Under the pieces are notes generated by a model. That model was not told where the DNA came from, searched no databases, and was given only the letters and a program-made list of their open reading frames with translations. This document shows, piece after piece, positions 8,649 through 17,057 of a DNA stretch of 42,394 nt. Every line of letters starts with the position of its first letter. The first letter of the stretch is position 1. This stretch comes from Brucella pseudintermedia (GTDB taxonomy: Bacteria; Pseudomonadota; Alphaproteobacteria; Rhizobiales; Rhizobiaceae), in the NCBI RefSeq assembly GCF_008932435.1, contig NZ_WBWE01000021.1, forward strand, positions 1 to 42,394, given 5' to 3'. The translations under genes were made by a program, and so were the position numbers.

Positions 8649-8770
8649 CCGTAACCCTGGCGTGGGCCGTGGCGGGCCAACGATAAGAACGAAACCCTGA
8701 TCGCACCCCGCCTGGCGCAAGAGCTATGCGTCCTGCCTTTACACTGGCATGCCCGCGAAAGGACATCATC

Positions 8771-9604
8771 ATGAACGCCAACGTGCCCACCGGCGCGGCG
8801 ACCCTGCCTGCGTCCGACAAATATCATGTTTACCGGCCCATGCTCGACTTGATCGGTTTTGCCGAGGGTACCGACCGAAAGCGCGGCTATAATGAAACGC
8901 TCGCCTATGGCGCCTTTACCGGCGGCGACGTCGATCTGGTTGCCATGACATTGCAGGAGGTTGATGCGCTGCAGACCCGGATGCTGAAGCATCCGGACAA
9001 CCGCTTTAACTCATCAGCGCTCGGCCGCTACCAGATCGTCCGCACCACGCTGCGGACGATCGCCAAGACGCTCAAGCTTCCGCCGTCGGCACTGTTTGAT
9101 GCCGAGATGCAGGACCGATGCGCCTGCTACCTCCTCGGCCTGCGTGGCATCGACAAGTATCTGGCGGGGCGGCTCTCGGAAGATACGCTGATCAACAATC
9201 TTGCCCATGAATGGGCTTCGCTCCCCACTGCGATGGGCAAGGGTGCTTATGCCGGCCAGAACGCAGCTGTCGGTCCGGATCGCGTACGTCAGGTTCTTGT
9301 CGAGGTTCGGAAACGCCATGGCGCAACCCAGCCAGCACGCGAGATTGTGGTTGAGAAGGAAATCGACAAGCCTGTGGTTCCGGTCAGCGTTGAAACAGAA
9401 ATCCGCAAGCGTACCGATCAGTGGAGCTGGATCACCACCATCTTCGGCTCGGGCAGTGCCGGACTTGCCGCACTTGCTGGCATGGACTGGCAGTCTGTTA
9501 TGGCAATCGGCGCGCTTGCGCTGGGCGGGCTCATCATCGCGCTGCTGTTACGGCGTCAGATTGTGTGTGCCGTCAGAGACGTGAGAAGAATTATCGAGGG
9601 GTGA
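8771..9604 (+). CDS. lysozyme-like endolysin with C-terminal membrane segment
   Basis: A 277-residue protein. The N-terminal half is a lysozyme-like muramidase domain: IGFAEGTDRKRGYNETLAYG with the candidate catalytic Glu at about 32, then SSALGRYQI (about 81-89), the pattern of lambda-type/GH104 endolysins. Residues about 150-220 are a charged linker, followed by one or two hydrophobic stretches (about 225-262) and a basic tail, so it is probably tethered in the inner membrane. I chose the ATG at 8771 because GAAAGGAC precedes it; a start 15 codons earlier adds an unlikely leader. It follows the head closure gene directly, where tail genes would normally be. No separate holin or spanin is seen, and the hydrophobic tail may help export. 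Confidence 0.82.
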   Translation: MNANVPTGAATLPASDKYHVYRPMLDLIGFAEGTDRKRGYNETLAYGAFTGGDVDLVAMTLQEVDALQTRMLKHPDNRFNSSALGRYQIVRTTLRTIAKTLKLPPSALFDAEMQDRCACYLLGLRGIDKYLAGRLSEDTLINNLAHEWASLPTAMGKGAYAGQNAAVGPDRVRQVLVEVRKRHGATQPAREIVVEKEIDKPVVPVSVETEIRKRTDQWSWITTIFGSGSAGLAALAGMDWQSVMAIGALALGGLIIALLLRRQIVCAVRDVRRIIEG

Positions 9605-9658
9605 CCGTACAAATTGAGACAATGGTATTAGGCATAAGCAGCGCTCAATAAACAAATT

Positions 9659-10828
9659 TCACGCACTCACGAAATTGCTCACAGAACTTGCCACCGTTCG
9701 ATTGCGACCGCTCCTTTTAGCTTCGTAAAGGCGATTATCGGCCGACTTATAAAGATGCTTCCATCGACCGCCCGTCGCGGTCGCTATGCCGAAGCTGGCT
9801 GTTATGCGGGCTCGATCAACAACATGCGAAAAATTTGCCTCCGAAATAGCGGTGCGAAATCGCTCCGCGCATTCGTAAGCTTCTGTGCCGTCTGTGTCTG
9901 ACAGAAAGATGGCGAATTCTTCGCCCCCAACGCGCCCGACTACATCGCGTTTGCGCTTGGTTCGCACCAGGACCTTTGCGATCTCCTGCAGCACCCTGTC
10001 TCCGACCTCATGACCAGGGGCATCATTGATCGATTTGAAGTGATCGATATCGCATAGAATTAGCGAGGCGGTTACGCTACCAGACCGCCGAACAGCAGTT
10101 GCTATAGCGTCTTCGAAGCCACGGCGATTTAGGATCCCGGTCAGATGGTCAATATCCCGCTCATGGCGAAGGTCATCTATAACATCTGCGACGGATGCAG
10201 CGAGGATCGCCAAGGCAAACCCTGAGCCCAGCACTGCAAGTGAGAGTTGAAGCGCTTGCCAGAATACTGAATTTTCAAAGACCGCTGGGTCAATCGGCTC
10301 CGAGAAGCCGATTGTTAAAATAGTGCGGGGAAAAAAATGCAGGCCGAAAGCAAGCAGACTCCAGAAAAGGATACGGTCTCCCAAGCGCCCTCCTGCGAGA
10401 CCTGACAAGCGATACGCTGCCACGAGAAGAATAATGCCATAGCCGAAATTCTGGATGTAAATCCGAGCTATCAGGTTTCGGTCAACGTAGAAGAAATACC
10501 AGAGCAGCCCCCAGAATACGACAAAAATCGCGATGTTTGCGCCGAGGCCAAGGCTTCTTTCGGAGCGCAAAAGAACACCTTCGACGGCCATCAAAACCGC
10601 CGTCGTGTACAGCGCTCCCGAAACCATCGCGTTGAGGCCAATATCCACAGGACAGTGGAGAATCTGGCTAGCAGCGCCCATTGCGAAGAGCATACACGCG
10701 CCGGCTAGCAGCAGGAGATAGTTCCGCTTTCGGTCGATCAACCATGCAGAGGCGAACGCAATCCCGAATACGACGAGTATTCCAGGACCGATTAAGGATA
10801 GGGTAATTCGGACGATGGCGGGATCCAT
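9659..10828 (-). CDS. membrane diguanylate cyclase (GGDEF), product-inhibited type
   Basis: A 389-residue inner-membrane protein with about six hydrophobic helices in residues 1-215, a short linker and a GGDEF domain (about 225-385). The domain is intact: DHLTGILNRRGFE, DIDHFKSIND and the active-site GGEEF. An RKRD sequence five residues before GGEEF matches the RxxD inhibitory site, so feedback inhibition by cyclic di-GMP is expected. It should make c-di-GMP from two GTP. The sensory N-terminus matches no named domain I know. Its 3' end meets the endolysin gene tail-to-tail 54 bases away, marking the right edge of the phage block. A protein of identical length and layout lies at 22109-23278. 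Confidence 0.93.
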   Translation of the reverse strand: MDPAIVRITLSLIGPGILVVFGIAFASAWLIDRKRNYLLLLAGACMLFAMGAASQILHCPVDIGLNAMVSGALYTTAVLMAVEGVLLRSERSLGLGANIAIFVVFWGLLWYFFYVDRNLIARIYIQNFGYGIILLVAAYRLSGLAGGRLGDRILFWSLLAFGLHFFPRTILTIGFSEPIDPAVFENSVFWQALQLSLAVLGSGFALAILAASVADVIDDLRHERDIDHLTGILNRRGFEDAIATAVRRSGSVTASLILCDIDHFKSINDAPGHEVGDRVLQEIAKVLVRTKRKRDVVGRVGGEEFAIFLSDTDGTEAYECAERFRTAISEANFSHVVDRARITASFGIATATGGRWKHLYKSADNRLYEAKRSGRNRTVASSVSNFVSA

Positions 10829-11462
10829 ACTATTGGTCTGCTGTCATTTTGTCAGAAATCGCACAAAGTGCGGCCGTATAAACGAAATTTTCCGTTAAAT
10901 TGCAAATGTCCGTGGCGCCCTGTGAGCGAATGGAAAGAGATTTCAATCTGATTGGCGGAATGGGCAGTAGAAAAGAAGGCCAGCGTTCTGATGCTGGTGC
11001 GCCCGACGACTATGTATTCCCGGGCGCGCCGATAGCCTTTGTGAAGCCGATGGTGGAAGGCGCAGAAGAAGTCATCCGCAATGCCACTACGCTCGGGCCA
11101 CAACGCGGCAGTTCGGCGGCGGTGGCGCTGAACGTCTGGTAGCCATTGGATAGACGGCCTCGACATCGAGCGTTTTATGAGGCTCACGGCTTGGCGTTAT
11201 CGTCCGGATTGCCCCTTCTGGCCCATATGATGCGGCACGCCTCGTCAATCTACTCATCTTCATCAAAATCAGCTAGCGTTTGCTATCTCAGGGAACCCTG
11301 TCCGACCGCTATAGTGAGCGCAGGGAGACAGCGGCGAAGGTCGAAGAGCGTGTTAAACTGGCGGCCATGTGAGACGCCACGGCGGGACGAAGCAGTCCCG
11401 CGCTTGAGCGCCATCAAAGAGCAGACTTACATCTTGTGTAGTATCGGGAAAGGAGAACTCTC
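10829..11462. other. 634-base stretch without a convincing gene
   Basis: Short frames on both strands lack family resemblance. One forward frame near 11285-11370 reads like the decayed end of a gene (LSQGTLSDRYSERRETAAKVEERVKLAA) but is cut by stops on its 5' side. I see no RNA gene or insertion-sequence ends. The promoter of the diguanylate cyclase on the reverse strand should lie near its left edge and the ribosome site of the broken cupin gene at its right edge. Confidence 0.4.
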
Positions 11463-11778
11463 ATGCGTGGATTTGTTGATGATATCGAAGAACTGACCGA
11501 GGGGAATACGGATTTCCGCCGTGTGCTCTACACAGCGAAAAACATGCAGCTCGTGGTGATGGCCCTTGATTGATGGGGTGGTAAGCAAGATCAAGTCCGA
11601 TATGGCCATGATCGTACCCGCTGGCGCGCGGCACAATGTGAAGAACACAGGCGACAAGCCGTTGAAGCTTTATACGATCTATAGCCCCCCGGAGCATGTT
11701 GATGGCGTGGTTCACCCAACCAAGAGCGATGCCGATACTGACCATGAGCACTTCGATGGAAAGACAAGCGAAGGGTAG
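11463..11778 (+). pseudogene. cupin-domain protein broken by an internal deletion
   Basis: The 5' part reads MRGFVDDIEELTEGNTDFRRVLYTAKNMQLVVMALD and then hits a stop. In another frame the sequence resumes at about 11569 with IDGVVSKIKSDMAMIVPAGARHNVKNTGDKPLKLYTIYSPPEH to the normal end. Both halves belong to one small cupin of roughly 130 residues that I recognise from proteobacteria. The missing block, about 28 residues by comparison with remembered homologs, holds the first cupin metal-binding motif (the G..H.H....E strand), and the junction also shifts the frame. GGAAAGGAG still precedes the start. The remaining protein cannot form the metal site. Confidence 0.8.
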
Positions 11779-11852
11779 TTCGCCATTTCCAGGGCAGTCG
11801 CCTGTTAGTCGAAGCGGGAGAACAACGAAGCAGTATCTAACCAGGAGATAAC

Positions 11853-13850
11853 GTGAAGGCCCTGATTAATCTCGATCGTTCGATCGCCCTAACCACGCTG
11901 ACCGTTATCGGGATGCTGCTGGCCATTCTCGCGTTCTGGCCGCTGCGAGGGGATGTCGCCGGCCTCGTTTCGGCGGTGGGTCTTGCCCTTGTCTATCTTG
12001 CAGGCGGTCTGCCCGCAGGCTGGCGGGCTGCCGTCACCTTGTGGGAAGAACGCATCCTCGACATCGACCTTCTCATGGTCGTTGCCGCCGTCGCTGCGGC
12101 AGCGGTCGGCGCTCCGTTCGAAGGCGCGGTTCTGCTGACGCTGTTCAGCATTTCGACCACACTGGAAGAGCGCGCGCTCGGTCGCGCCCGCCGGGCTATC
12201 GAGGCGTTGATGGCGCTGCGCCCGGAAACGGCGCTGCGCAAGGAGGCGGACGGGTCGGTGTCGGAAATCCCCGCCGCCGATCTGCGCGTGGACGACATCG
12301 TGATCCTGCGTCCCGGCGCGCGCGTTCCTGCCGATGCGGTGATCGTCAGCGGTCGCGGCTCTCTCGATGAGGCGAACATCACCGGCGAATCCATGCCGGT
12401 CGCCAAGGAGCCCGGAGCGCAAATCTTCGAGGCCACGGTCAATATCGACGGCGTGCTGGAAGCCGCTGTGACGAAGACGGTCGCGGAAAGCACTGTGGCG
12501 CGCATGATCGCGCTGGTCACCGAAGCGCAGGCAGCCAAGGCTCCTTCGGAGCGGTTCAGCGCATGGTTCGGTCAGCGCTACACGATTGCGGTGATGGCGG
12601 GCGCAGTCCTTGCCTTCTTCGCCTTCTATTGGCTGGGGCGCGATTGGGAGGAAGCGCTTTATCGATCCGCAACCCTGCTGGTGGCGGCAAGCCCCTGTGC
12701 GATCGTCATTTCGGTGCCCGCCGCCATTCTGTCGGCGCTGTCAGCGGCTGCGCGCGGCGGCGTGCTGTTCAAGGGGGGAGCCGCCCTTGAAACGCTGGCA
12801 GCCGTGGACGCCTTCGCTTTCGACAAGACCGGCACACTGACTACCGGCAAAGCGTCCGTCACGCAGGTGGTCGCGCTCGATGGCGACGAGCAGGCTTTTC
12901 TGTCGCTGCTTGCCGGTCTCGAAGCCCAGTCGGAGCATCACAGCGCCGCAGCCATTCGGCAGGAAGCCGCCATCCGGGGCGTTGCACCGGTCGAGGTCAG
13001 CGATGTCGCCACGCGACCGAGCGCGGGCATTGTCGGCAGTGATGGCGCAGGTCTCCTATGGGCGGGCAACCCGCGCCTTGCCGAGCAGATGGGCGCTTCC
13101 ATCGGCCATCCGGCGCTGCGGGCATTGGCGGCGGATGCGCAGACGGTCATCTATGCGGGTCGTGACTCGCATGTTCTGGGCGCGGTCACCGTGGCCGATA
13201 CCGCGCGCGCAACCTCCAAGCCTGCACTTGCGGCACTACGCAAAGGCGGGGTCGAGAGTATCGTCATGATGACCGGAGACCGGCTCCCTGTCGCTCTGCG
13301 GATCGGCACGGAACTTGGGCTCAGCCCTGAGGAAATCCACGCCGACATGCTGCCCGAAGACAAGGTGCGGATGGCTGGCGAACTTGCGGCAAAGGGCAAG
13401 GTGGCGTTCGTGGGGGATGGCGTCAATGACGCGGCGGCACTCGCCCGCGCCGATGTGGGGATCGCCATGGGCGCGGCGGGATCGGACGTCGCGCTTCAGG
13501 CCGCCGATGTGGCACTGCTCTCGGAAGACATGGGGCGGCTTGCCGACGCGCACCGGCTCGCTCGCAGGACGGCAGTGATCATCCGGCAGAACCTGACCTT
13601 CGCCATGGGAGCCATGGCGATACTCGTCATCGGCGGCCTATTTTTCGAGCTGCCCTTGCCATTGGCGGTCATCGGCCACGAAGGCGGAACGGTGCTGGTG
13701 GTGCTGAACGGCCTGCGGCTGCTCAGGGACCCCATCCGCGCCAGAGAGGCAAAGCCGACATCCACTTTCCGTGCGGAGAGTACTACGGACGAGGGCAGTC
13801 CTGTGAAGCGCCATGCCTACACCAGAAAGGTGCCACGGCGGGCGGCGTGA
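11853..13850 (+). CDS. P1B-4-type heavy-metal exporting ATPase
   Basis: A 665-residue inner-membrane ATPase that pumps transition metal out of the cytosol. Motifs in order: TGES (177-180), the membrane metal site SPC (280-282), the phosphorylated Asp in DKTGTLT (324-330), TGD (474-476), GDGVND (521-526), and HEGGT in the last membrane segment (609-613). SPC with HEGGT defines the P1B-4 group (CoaT/CtpD/PfeT-like), whose substrates are Co, Fe(II), Zn or Ni rather than Cu. There is no N-terminal metal-binding domain, as is usual in that group. The dipeptide normally read as HP in the nucleotide-binding domain is HH here (SEHHSA, about 360-365). It starts with GTG after CAGGAG. The C-terminal 35 residues are polar and may be an extension. 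No metal-sensing regulator is adjacent. Confidence 0.93.
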   Translation: MKALINLDRSIALTTLTVIGMLLAILAFWPLRGDVAGLVSAVGLALVYLAGGLPAGWRAAVTLWEERILDIDLLMVVAAVAAAAVGAPFEGAVLLTLFSISTTLEERALGRARRAIEALMALRPETALRKEADGSVSEIPAADLRVDDIVILRPGARVPADAVIVSGRGSLDEANITGESMPVAKEPGAQIFEATVNIDGVLEAAVTKTVAESTVARMIALVTEAQAAKAPSERFSAWFGQRYTIAVMAGAVLAFFAFYWLGRDWEEALYRSATLLVAASPCAIVISVPAAILSALSAAARGGVLFKGGAALETLAAVDAFAFDKTGTLTTGKASVTQVVALDGDEQAFLSLLAGLEAQSEHHSAAAIRQEAAIRGVAPVEVSDVATRPSAGIVGSDGAGLLWAGNPRLAEQMGASIGHPALRALAADAQTVIYAGRDSHVLGAVTVADTARATSKPALAALRKGGVESIVMMTGDRLPVALRIGTELGLSPEEIHADMLPEDKVRMAGELAAKGKVAFVGDGVNDAAALARADVGIAMGAAGSDVALQAADVALLSEDMGRLADAHRLARRTAVIIRQNLTFAMGAMAILVIGGLFFELPLPLAVIGHEGGTVLVVLNGLRLLRDPIRAREAKPTSTFRAESTTDEGSPVKRHAYTRKVPRRAA

Positions 13851-14062
13851 CCAAGGTAGTTGCGCGGCGCGTCTGTCGAAAGACGGTGCTCCTGCCCCTT
13901 GTCGTGATCCATCTTCGATAAGATGGCGCGCATCCGATCCGCGGGAGGATTGGCCATCGCGTCACGTGCAGCAGGGCCGATCCAACGGAGGGTTATGGCC
14001 AGTAAGCGCAAGTCGTTGCAGCGCTCATGAACAGCACTGTTGATCTGGATAACTGCCGCCAT
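13817..14062 (-). CDS. hypothetical protein (weak)
   Basis: An 81-residue frame (begins MAAVIQINSAVHERCNDLRLL) with GC-rich third positions and a protein-like composition. It lies 22 bases after the stop of the small gene at 14085-14333 on the same strand, so the two could form a small operon. The ribosome site is weak (GGGAAG about 11 bases upstream). Its end overlaps the end of the metal ATPase gene by 34 bases, tail to tail. No family is recognised. Confidence 0.4.
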   Translation of the reverse strand: MAAVIQINSAVHERCNDLRLLAITLRWIGPAARDAMANPPADRMRAILSKMDHDKGQEHRLSTDAPRNYLGHAARRGTFLV

Positions 14063-14084
14063 GCAGAGGGCAGCTTCCCGGCAT

Positions 14085-14333
14085 CTATTCCCCTGTGGAG
14101 GGCGGCGTACCCGAACTGATGCAGCTACACGGTTTCAAGGTGACGATTTTCTTACCGCTCTCTGTGAACGGCGCTCGGGCGAGGGCTTCCACGGTTATGG
14201 CGTCCAGCACCTGCAAGCGCTCAAGCAGCAGTGAGAAATTGCGATCGAGTTCGGCATCGAACAAATCCTCGCCTGAGAGCATTGCACGGCTCTGTTCGAC
14301 CCTGTCGCGCACGAGCAAATAGACTGATGGCAT
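14085..14333 (-). CDS. small hypothetical protein with a strong ribosome site
   Basis: An 82-residue protein. The start at 14333 is chosen because AGGAGGT, a full anti-16S match, ends ten bases upstream; a longer frame starting at 14426 lacks such a site. Residues about 8-50 are predicted helical and charged (VRDRVEQSRAMLSGEDLFDAELDRNFSLLLERLQVLDAI), and the C-terminal end is polar with a CSC motif. No transmembrane segment or known family is seen. It lies between the metal ATPase and the EAL gene, pointing toward the ATPase. Confidence 0.55.
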   Translation of the reverse strand: MPSVYLLVRDRVEQSRAMLSGEDLFDAELDRNFSLLLERLQVLDAITVEALARAPFTESGKKIVTLKPCSCISSGTPPSTGE

Positions 14334-14439
14334 TGGTCCTTCCACCTCCTGTAAGAACAATTCCAAGATGGCTGATCTGCTCCCAGAACCAAAGCCGAAA
14401 CAGGCAGTCAGCATTGCCAAAGGCATAACAAAACTGGTG

Positions 14440-14456
14440 CAATTCTAAGGGAATTG
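14440..14456. promoter_or_regulatory. perfect inverted repeat CAATTC-N5-GAATTG
   Basis: A 17-base palindrome with six-base perfect arms lies about 105 bases before the small reverse-strand gene and about 140 bases before the EAL gene, so it could be an operator in a divergent promoter region. The regulator is unknown. Confidence 0.35.
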
Positions 14457-14594
14457 TTTCATTATCATTTGCCGACCTCGCAAGGAGGCTGGGAGGATAC
14501 GCATTTTCTCTTCCGACGATTACCTGTCTGAAGGCATTATGATTTAAGGTAAGCAGCCGCGCGTAGCGCGTGTTCGATAAACCGGATCCACCAC

Positions 14595-17003
14595 ATGGCT
14601 CTTTTGCTGACATTGCAATTCATCGCGCTTTCGCTGTTTCCGCTATATTTTACCACGCTACCTGCGCCAATGCGGCGGGTTCATTTCTATGTCTATATAG
14701 CGCTCGTCCTGCTCATCGGCGGCTTTATGGGGAACGTCTATTCGGTGCCGATAGCCGATGGTGCCGTAATCTCGGGCGGCAACCTCTGCTACGGCGCCTT
14801 CATGATGGCGTCTGTGATGTTTGTCTGGGTCGAGCGAGACACGTTCATCTTGCGACATCTCGTCCGGCTTGTGATTTTCGTCAATATTTTCAAGATCGTT
14901 TTTGCCTTTCTCACTCAAGCCCTTTTGAGGGCGGACGGCGTTATCAATACCCACAATGTTCCGCCGGACATGTTTGAGGCGTCCACCTACCTGATTGTTG
15001 TAGGCGGCGTTCTCATTATCGCTGAATTGCTGATCCTTCTGTTCATTTTCGAGGCGGCCAAAAAGAGGATAAGCTCGCCGCTCGTCAATGGCGCGATCTA
15101 CATCCTCGCGTTCATTCTTGTCCTCGTGTTGGATGGCTTTGCCTTTTTCTTCATTGCCTTCGGCGTCGGTTCGGAAATCGTGGACATTGTTTTCGGAGGC
15201 ATTCCCGGCAAGGTGTTGATGGCGACGGCCTTCAGCATACCGCTCGGTCTGTTCATGTTCTGGCAGCGAGAGGCATTCGTCGATTATCTTGAGAGCGACG
15301 TAGTCCGCTGGCGTCTTCTGACTTCCAGTAGCGCCGGCCTCATCAGGGAGATGGCCAGAAAAGATGAGGAGGTCCAGCGCGGAGCTGCCGTGTTCAGGAA
15401 CTCGTCCGAAGGCCTTGCGATTGTTGATGCGTCCGGTGCGCTGCTCAAGGCAAATTTGGCATTCCGGAAGATGCTTGGGATCGACCCTGAGGCTAAGGAC
15501 GTGAGCAATGCGTTCTGGTACGCGAACAAGCCCCTCAACCTGCCGAAAACGCTTGGGGCGCGGTGGCGCAACGAGGTCACGTTTGGGCGAGACCAGCAGA
15601 GTGTCGGCATTCTTTCCATCGTCCCTGTTGAAGGGGAAAGCGGCCCCCGCGACACCCACGTCTTTTCCCTCGCTGACATAAGCAAGCAAAAACACACGCA
15701 GGAAAGGTTGGAATACCTCGTACTACACGACCAACTGACCGGGCTTCCCAACCGTCGTTTTCTGGACCAACACCTGAGCGGCCTTCAAGAAACGCCGCAT
15801 ATACTCATTGCGGTCGATCTCGATCGTTTCCGCGACATCAACGACAGCTACGGCCACGCTACTGGGGACCGCTTCCTTCAAGTCATAGGTGAGCGTCTTG
15901 ACACACTCCGAACGACGCATCTCGGAGAAGGCGATGTGCTCTGCCACATCGGCGCCGATGCATTTGTCTTCGTCGTCCGGTCACGGGATCGCAAGTTCGT
16001 GGAACGCATCACAGAAGATATTCAGCGCGCGATTGAGCAGACGATCCACATTGACGACAGTCTAGCGGTATTCACCACCGTAACGATCGGCGTGAGCTAT
16101 CAGGACATCGAGCAGAATGGTGATGCCCTTTTAGAGGCGAACACCGCCCTCTGTGCAGCAAAGCGCAAACGGCGCGGTTCTATCGGGGTCTATCATCACG
16201 GCTTGAGTGGCGAGACCCAGAAGAAAATGGAACTGAGCCTCAAGCTGAAAAATGCGTTGGCGGATAATTTGCTGGACGTTCACTATCAGCCACAATTCGA
16301 TACTGTCAGCCGCAAATTGCGCGGCATGGAAGCGCTTGCCCGGTGGACTGATCCGGAACTTGGCGTCATCTCGCCGGGCGATTTCATACCCGTGGCGGAG
16401 GCGACCGGCCTTATTGAAGTCCTTGGCGAATATGTTCTTGAACGCGCTTGTCAGGATGGGCGGCGATGGCTGCAAGACGGGCATCCACCCATCACCGTGT
16501 CAGTCAACATTTCGGCAAGCCAGCTCAGATTCGGGCGCTTTGCATCCGTCTTGCCCAGAACACTGGAAAGAACGGGCTTCCCCGCCCGGCAGCTTGAAAT
16601 CGAGATAACCGAATCCTCCTACATTGAGCGTGAGGAAGAAGTGACGCCCTTGCTCCACAAATTGAGGGAAATGGGTGTCAGCATCGCCATCGACGATTTC
16701 GGTACGGGATACTCATCTCTTGCCTACCTGCGCGACATGCCGTGCGACTATATCAAGATCGACCGGAGTTTCATTACCGACATCCCCCACGATGCCAAAC
16801 AATGCAACCTGACCTCCGCCATAATCGGACTGGCCAAGAGCATGTCGTTCAAAGTGGTGGCGGAAGGGGTGGAAACCAAGGAGCAACTTGATTTCCTGGC
16901 GGCTCAGGGCTGTGACCTTGTCCAAGGATACTATTTCGCACCCGCTCTGCCGAAAAACGAACTGGAAGCGCTGTTGGAGCGGGCGGAAAAGGGGGCCGGT
17001 TAA
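14595..17003 (+). CDS. membrane PAS / degenerate GGDEF / EAL phosphodiesterase
   Basis: An 802-residue protein with about seven hydrophobic helices (1-225), a PAS-like domain (about 262-365), a GGDEF domain (about 375-535) and an EAL domain (about 545-800). The GGDEF signature is GADAF (453-457) and lacks the catalytic acid, so cyclase activity is not expected; it may still bind GTP as a regulator. The EAL domain keeps its catalytic set: EAL in MEALARW (579-581), the Asn in VNISASQ (about 638), ITES, DDFGTG (700-705), KIDRSF (Lys about 721), AEGVE and QGYYFA. It should therefore hydrolyse c-di-GMP. The membrane part resembles no MASE domain I can name. No strong ribosome site is visible before the ATG, so the start is somewhat uncertain. 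Confidence 0.92.
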   Translation: MALLLTLQFIALSLFPLYFTTLPAPMRRVHFYVYIALVLLIGGFMGNVYSVPIADGAVISGGNLCYGAFMMASVMFVWVERDTFILRHLVRLVIFVNIFKIVFAFLTQALLRADGVINTHNVPPDMFEASTYLIVVGGVLIIAELLILLFIFEAAKKRISSPLVNGAIYILAFILVLVLDGFAFFFIAFGVGSEIVDIVFGGIPGKVLMATAFSIPLGLFMFWQREAFVDYLESDVVRWRLLTSSSAGLIREMARKDEEVQRGAAVFRNSSEGLAIVDASGALLKANLAFRKMLGIDPEAKDVSNAFWYANKPLNLPKTLGARWRNEVTFGRDQQSVGILSIVPVEGESGPRDTHVFSLADISKQKHTQERLEYLVLHDQLTGLPNRRFLDQHLSGLQETPHILIAVDLDRFRDINDSYGHATGDRFLQVIGERLDTLRTTHLGEGDVLCHIGADAFVFVVRSRDRKFVERITEDIQRAIEQTIHIDDSLAVFTTVTIGVSYQDIEQNGDALLEANTALCAAKRKRRGSIGVYHHGLSGETQKKMELSLKLKNALADNLLDVHYQPQFDTVSRKLRGMEALARWTDPELGVISPGDFIPVAEATGLIEVLGEYVLERACQDGRRWLQDGHPPITVSVNISASQLRFGRFASVLPRTLERTGFPARQLEIEITESSYIEREEEVTPLLHKLREMGVSIAIDDFGTGYSSLAYLRDMPCDYIKIDRSFITDIPHDAKQCNLTSAIIGLAKSMSFKVVAEGVETKEQLDFLAAQGCDLVQGYYFAPALPKNELEALLERAEKGAG

Positions 17004-17057
17004 TGTGCTCGACATGACTATCGCCGAACGACCCCAGGCCGAGAAGCCTAGCATATC

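Noticed and set aside
10852..11187. Reverse-strand frame of 111 codons and an overlapping forward frame of 80 codons
   Set aside because: Neither has a convincing start, family or composition; kept only as part of the gap description.
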